Below are positions 59,300 to 64,000 of a stretch of DNA of 64,000 nt, one piece after another. Origin of the DNA: Nemertoderma westbladi (Eukaryota; Xenacoelomorpha; Nemertodermatida; Nemertodermatidae). The stretch is from assembly GCA_032718475.1 (NCBI GenBank), contig JAUCBJ010003535.1:1-64000 (forward strand), in the 5' to 3' direction. Below the pieces are notes generated by a model. That model was not told where the DNA came from. It saw nothing but the letters and a program-made list of their open reading frames with translations, and ran no database searches. A program made the translations under genes and the position numbers. Position 1 is the stretch's first letter. Each line of letters opens with the position of its first letter.

Positions 59300-61022
59300 C
59301 CAGGTTGGAATTCATGCATGAGCGCGCAGGTACGCTTTGTTGTTTTGAAATCACCGCGCACCTGAAATTGGCTCGTCGCGCACCTCATCATATGTCATAA
59401 TCCAAACAAAATCGCGCAGCTCATGTCATGCATATCTCAAAAAATCGCACATTTCATAAGAACAATTTTACATTCCTATTTTACAAGTTTGAGCGTTTTA
59501 AGCTTATCTTTACGTCTGTCTGTCTGTACGTTGAATCTAGGCTTACATAATAAATGTAATTTTTGCAACATTGTTAATATTAAAAAATATTTTTTTAATC
59601 CACTACTATCTGACTATGGTGGCCCATCGGGCTCACTGCTTTTATAACAGAAAATATTATTTTAGATCACAAACAAAACATGTACCGGTAATTTCAAAAA
59701 AACGAATATTGAAATAGGTACCAGTCTGCCAATAATACTTTGTATAGGCCTACCTAACAATTAGGCTTAAACATACAGTTGGCTTATAATTAAGTCATAC
59801 TTATAATACATTGTTACTTTCTGACTTTACCTGTTTACTAACGTAACATCGGCATAGCATAGACCTAATAACAATACAACAATAGAGTACTGTAGTTAAA
59901 ATAAATTAGGGCTCGATCGGAGTTGGGATTTGGCCGGAGCCGGAGCAGGAGCCGGAGTTGGACAATTTGGCCGGAGCCGGAGCAGGAGCCGGAGTTTTTC
60001 AAAAATTTTAAAAATCAAAAATTTTCAAAAATTTATTTAAAAAAAAAATAAAGTATGGTTATCGTTCGCCAATCGCTCATAATCAATCATACTGTAGGTC
60101 TAATTAATTTCATAATTTATAGATTTACGAATTTTCAATTTAAGTAATTAATTTATCACGGACAGACGGCCTGACGCTGACGGCCTGATGTTGACGGCGA
60201 TGGCCTGACGCTGACGGCTAAAAATTACCTACAGTACCTAACTCGCTAACTGTCTAACTGTTGTAGAGGTGTGTACTGTAGGTAGCCTACCGTACGTGTA
60301 CCAGTACTGCAGTACAGTATGCTGGCATGACAGCAGTAAATGGCTGCAGTGGTACAGTCTGACAGTGTACAATCATAGCATTTACAATTTTTTAAAGTAG
60401 GGCCTATCTGTAACAGTCTGCTAGTCAGCCAGCTGGCCAGTACCAGTACTGCAGTACAGTCAGTCAGTCATTGACTTTAAGTAAATACTGCAGTATTATC
60501 AGATTATACTTGAGATTGAAGCTGTACTACAGTACTTCTGTACTTATAGTGTTAAATAATTGTTCAGATTAGAATATGCACGAAATATAATACTTTATTA
60601 AAAAATTAACTCCGGCAATATTTTTGCCGGAGCCGGAGCAGGAGCCGGAGGTGCCAAAATGGCCGGAGCCGGAGCCGGAGGCCGGAGCTCCGATCGAGCC
60701 CTAAAATAAATAGACAAATTCAGCTCCGGTTGCCGGTATTACAGTATTACTGTATTATGGTGAAGTGATTTGACATAGACTGTTTGAAGAATTGGAAATG
60801 AGAAACTAATGCGAGCGTAGCGAGCGAAATTTTTTTGTGTATTTTCGTGATTTCAATTAATTTGTGGTGCGCATCAGAGGCAGAGCTGCGCGCTGAGGCG
60901 CAACGCGCACCTGTCTCACACCCGAACGCGCACCTGTCTCACCCAAACGCGCAACGCGCATCTGGTTTGCGGTCATTCGCGCAGGTACGCGTCCGAGTTT
61001 TGCAGCATGAATTCCAACCTGG
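59300..61022. mobile_element. hAT-like element with an 8-bp target duplication
   Basis: The ends are CCAGGTTGGAATTCATGC and GCATGAATTCCAACCTGG, flanked by GCAGGCAC at 59292-59299 and 61023-61030. GCGCGCAGGTACGC and GCGCACCTG words follow each end as subterminal repeats. A second hAT-like element (59907-60703) is nested inside. There is no transposase ORF. CAGG-type ends with 8-bp duplications are typical of hAT. Confidence 0.85.
59907..60703. mobile_element. hAT-like MITE with GGAGCCGGAGCAGGA repeats
   Basis: The ends TAGGGCTCGATCGGAG and CTCCGATCGAGCCCTA are exact complements, flanked by AAATAAAT at 59899-59906 and 60704-60711. GCCGGAGCAGGAGCCGGAG repeats lie just inside both ends in inverse relation. 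The 797-bp element has no ORF and is nested in 59300-61022. Confidence 0.88.
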
Positions 61023-61142
61023 GCAGGCACTAAAGTTGCATTGCAATAATCGATAGTGTGTAGGGATGGATTTCGCTCAAATTTCGATCAAAAATTTTGA
61101 TCAACACTTTCAATGAAATTTTAGAAATTCCACCCAAAATAT

Positions 61143-61425
61143 TTTGGCACTTGTGTCAAATCAAATAGGTGACCCTCCTAATCTGCTAATCCTGAAATCA
61201 CCAGCTAATGCTGAAATTTAGTGCAGGTGATATCAATATTCCTAACACTTGTTTATTGTTTTTTGGTTACTTTCAACTCACCTCTGTAACCTGCTCCTTT
61301 GACCTTTGCTAACCCTGTAACCGGGCACTAGTGAAAGTGACTTTAGTTTTGGTGATTTAAGGATTAGCAGAATAGGAGCTAGGAGGGTCCCCTACAGCCC
61401 TATTTGACACAAGTGCCAATGTTTT
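61143..61425. mobile_element. Small inverted-repeat element (MITE-like)
   Basis: TTGGCACTTGTGTCAAAT near 61143 matches ATTTGACACAAGTGCCAA near 61407. Further inside, GACCCTCCTA and CTGCTAATCCT also pair with complements on the other side. A copy of the GTAACCTGCTCC family lies in the middle. No target duplication was identified. Confidence 0.6.
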
Positions 61426-62476
61426 ATTGTACTTTTTTTACCGGGAGAAAAAGTAAAATCAATGCATAATTATGGCTCTATGGTACATTATTATGTGGCA
61501 ATATTATTGCAGGTTGTTGCTGTGTTGCCGACGTTGCAAAAGCTTTGCCCAACAAAAAGTTACAATATTCAGATATTATGGGGATAACTTTTTCCCTACA
61601 AGTAGGGAAAAAAAGTAGGCCTACTACTTTTTCTCCCGATTTTAGGGCATATTCAAGCAAAAAAGTAACAATATAAAAATATAAGTTCTTTAACTGTTTA
61701 AGCTCTGTAGGTACTTCGTTTTATATGTCTACCATCTGATTAGCCGCCCCACTGCACCCCTACCAGTAGCCTTTTTAAATATAAGCCTTTTTAAACTACC
61801 GGTAATACTGAATATGTTTTAAATGTTATATTTCACAACACTCAGACACTACCCTAGCCCTAGGCCTACATCAGTTTATTTTTTTACCTTTGCAATACAG
61901 TAACAAGCTAACAACTACTGAACTAGGCCAACTATGGCTTCTGTCTGTATCTGACTTGGACTATGCTGCTATGAATTTCAAATTTGGGGTAAAACTCAAA
62001 TTTAGAGAATTAACCTAACCTTGTATTAAATTTGAGGTAATTCCAAAATTGGGTCTATAATTTGAAATTTGAGGTATTCTCAAATTTGATGATCTCCCTG
62101 ACTGTCTGTAACCTCGTAACCTGCTCCTTTCCCTCAATTTGTATAGTGGCCGTTTATTGTTTTGATTAGCAAAGCCTGCCAGCCTGCCTACTGGCCTACC
62201 AGCCTACAGGCCTATGTAACCTGCTTCTGCTTTGTACAGTTGTACCCTATGCGCTATGCCCTAGGCAGGCCCTAGTTTACCGGTCTGCCGGCCCCGGCAC
62301 CACGCCACCACGGCCACCACGTTAACGGCGTTATAGCGTTACAGCTTACGCTTACACTGTTACAGGCTTAGCCTGCTACTACTGTACTACCTGACTACAG
62401 CCCTGACACCTAACAGTCTGACAGTGGTTAAGGTGCGTTAGGTCCTGGCGCCAGGGCGCTTTAGGTCCTGGCAGTC

Positions 62477-62575
62477 GGTGAGAAGTCAAAAATTGGACTT
62501 TAGTCCAAAATTGGACTTCGACTCCAGTTCAAGTCCAAAATTGGACTTCTGTGAGTCCAATATTGGACTTCAAAT
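62477..62575. repeat. Cluster of AGTCCAAAATTGGACT palindromes
   Basis: Perfect or near-perfect copies of the 16-bp palindrome AGTCCAAAATTGGACT occur three times within about 100 bases, joined by half-sites (AAAATTGGACTT, GACTCCAGTTCAAG). It begins CAGTCGGTGAGAAGTC, resembling the CAGT-ended elements, but no matching right end is present. Confidence 0.7.
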
Positions 62576-62784
62576 CAGCTAATTGTTCCAGGGCCTTGGC
62601 CTTAGGTACGTGATAGGCTGATAGGGTAGACCTACGGTAGAGCATATCAGATGTATTTCATTAGGCTAGCGCTAGACTGCTAGGCGTATTTTCTGTTGCA
62701 GTGTAGTTGGGATCATTCCAATATTTATGAAGATATTTACTGGTACTTTATACTGTTAGGCTATAATAATTTATTTCACCATAG

Positions 62785-63256
62785 GACGAACGGACTTTCA
62801 TAAAACCGCCACCCATCGCCCCTCTCCGACGTAAAATACCTGCGTTTGTGGCGACGCGTCGCCCGCATGGGTTTCCCGGAGATACGCGCCGTAATATTAT
62901 GGATTCAGCGGAGGAGGCGATAGATGAACAAACCGGGACGACCGCAGCGAGGCAACGAGGTGCGAAACGGTTGCGGTACATAGTAGAGTCGGATAGCGAA
63001 GAGGGGGTGGTGAGCGATGTGGAGGGAGATTGGACTGAAGGAGAGGAGGAGATATCGGTATCGAGCAATGACGACTCTAATAGCGAGATGGATCAAATAA
63101 GACTTCCTCGGAGGGATGTGAGTAGATTCGATCAGCCCCTTAGTGTGGACGTGGACCAATGTACCGTTGTTCTAGAACGGATAAACACACCGGAGACAGT
63201 GAAGAGGGGTGCTACCTCACACCAATCCTCTTTGAAAGGGAGCAATAGGAATTTCG
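62785..63256 (+). CDS. Candidate exon 3 of the acidic serine-rich protein
   Basis: The acceptor TTATTTCACCATAG ends at 62784, whose TAG would be an in-frame stop if not spliced out. The donor GTTAGT starts at 63257. The frame is open throughout, starts on a codon boundary (as exon 2 requires) and ends one base into a codon. The N-terminal part is proline/arginine-rich (FIKPPPIAPLRRKIPAF). The middle is strongly acidic (VESDSEEGVVSDVEGDWTEG) and the tail is polar. An internal ATG at 62899 offers an alternative start if this is a separate gene. There is no known domain; it may be a disordered regulatory or nuclear protein. Confidence 0.55.
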
Positions 63257-63370
63257 GTTAGTTGTTGTTTTATATTTAGGCCTAATATTAAAGTGTTACC
63301 TATTAGTTTAGTTGCCATTTGATTGGGTACCAAAATTTAATTACCGGTACTTTATTTAATATTTTCTTAG

Positions 63371-64000
63371 GTAAATCTCGAAGCGATCTGAGATGGAAGA
63401 AACTTCGACGAACTCCGGAATCCGACGATTATACGGAGGAGAGCGGGAGTGGTTACTACGGGTCGCCCAGTGACAGTTCTGGTCGCGATAGTAACACCGA
63501 CTCTACCGAAATCGGGATCGCTATAGGGCCAAACATCGCGATAAAACGACCACCGACGGCCTGGCTGGAAGCCAACCAGTCGTCCATAGCAACGGTCGGT
63601 CAAGTCACAGAAACTCGGAGTACCAACTCCGGAGTCGCTCGCATTAAAACTGTTACTCATACCGGAAGTAATGTTACTCATACCGGAAGTAATGTTACTC
63701 ATACCGGAAGTAATGTTACTCATACGGGAAGTAATGTTACTCCTACCGGAAGTAATGTTACTCATACCGGAAGTAATGTTACTCATACTGGAAGTAAGGT
63801 TACTCATAACAGAAGTAATGTTACTCATACCGGAAGTAATGTTACTCATACCGGAAGTAATGTTACTCATACCGGAAGTAAGGTTACTCATAACGGAAGT
63901 AATGTTTCTCATACCGGAAGTAATGTTACTCATGCCGGAAGTAAGGTCACTCATACCGGAATTAATGTTCCGCGTACCGGAAGTCGTGAGTCCCTGCTCG
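63371..64000 (+). CDS. Candidate exon 4 with a heptapeptide repeat (open at window end)
   Basis: It follows a 114-bp intron (GTTAGT at 63257, acceptor TTTTCTTAG at 63370) and continues in frame from exon 3 without a stop to the window edge. The first 90 residues are basic then acidic (KSRSDLRWKKLRRTPES, GSGYYGSPSDSSGRDS). From 63652 there are sixteen 21-bp units coding VTHTGSN with small variations. Each unit junction makes an N-V-T sequon, but with no signal peptide seen, glycosylation is only a possibility. The end of the gene is outside the window. Confidence 0.55.
63652..63987 (+). repeat. Sixteen 21-bp coding repeats
   Basis: The unit is GTTACTCATACCGGAAGTAA plus T or G; the last units are more diverged. 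The period is a multiple of three, and all changes keep the plus frame open. Confidence 0.9.

Larger units (their letters stand above)
56724..62104. mobile_element. CAGT-ended DNA element, 5.4 kb, with nested insertions
   Basis: The ends are CAGTCAGGGAGATCATCAA and its exact complement TTGATGATCTCCCTGACTG, flanked by TCTGT at 56719-56723 and 62105-62109. Next to each end are words of the AAATTTGAGG / CCTCAAATTT type. Inside are another CAGT-ended element (57202-58364), a hAT-like element (59300-61022) with a further one within it, and a decayed minus-strand coding region (58381-59058) that may be the old transposase. The superfamily is not certain; ends starting CAG with 5-bp duplications occur among hAT relatives. 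Confidence 0.75.

Noticed and set aside
63367-63954. Minus-strand ORF of 195 aa with MSNITSG repeats
   Set aside because: It mirrors the plus-strand 21-bp coding repeat. The plus frame continues a spliced open frame with coding-like non-repeat sequence, the minus frame does not.

Overview
This window is AT-rich, repeat-dominated nuclear DNA from an animal. No prokaryotic gene organisation is visible. BEL/Pao-type LTR retrotransposons, hAT-like DNA transposons, foldback elements with minisatellite arms, tRNA-derived SINEs, a LINE fragment and candidate exons with GT..AG borders all point to a metazoan. Foldback elements with tandemly repeated arms recall the TU elements of sea urchins, so a marine deuterostome such as an echinoderm or hemichordate is my best guess. 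The species is not identified.

Layout. About 1-12081 is a BEL/Pao element on the minus strand (copy A). Its 5' LTR is at 10845-12081, its 3' LTR lies outside the window, and its leader carries a 2.1-kb DNA transposon (6627-8744). From 12.1 to 25 kb come SINE pieces, a foldback element (15613-17082), a LINE reverse-transcriptase tail (17195-17717) and a foldback element with 12-bp minisatellite arms (19821-21760). A complete, young-looking BEL/Pao copy B spans 25338-37044, with 1280/1281-bp LTRs and the 5-bp target duplication ATGTG. A long inverted-repeat element (37481-38477) and a decayed transposase (41553-43474) follow. At 45.9-50.3 kb a 60-bp satellite is split by a hAT-like element (46022-49599), which itself holds a second minisatellite-armed foldback element (46224-47621) and a TA-flanked inverted-repeat element (47719-49085). 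From 55.9 to 62.1 kb there are three elements with CAGT..ACTG ends and 5-bp duplications, plus two hAT-like elements nested one inside the other.

Both BEL copies keep one long ORF for Gag, zinc knuckles and an aspartic protease. That ORF runs in frame straight into the spacer that normally follows RNase H, and then into what looks like the end of pol. Reverse transcriptase, RNase H and the integrase core are missing from both copies. They therefore look like members of a non-autonomous Gag-protease family that would need Pol from elsewhere. Copy B also has two small ORFs between the main ORF and its 3' LTR.

The only candidate host gene I can build is on the plus strand: exons at 24886-25184, 50825-50981, 62785-63256 and 63371 to the window end, with matching reading phase at every junction. 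It would encode an acidic, serine-rich protein ending in a 7-residue tandem repeat. Copy B and most of the nested elements sit in its two large introns. I do not recognise this protein, and the model needs transcript evidence.
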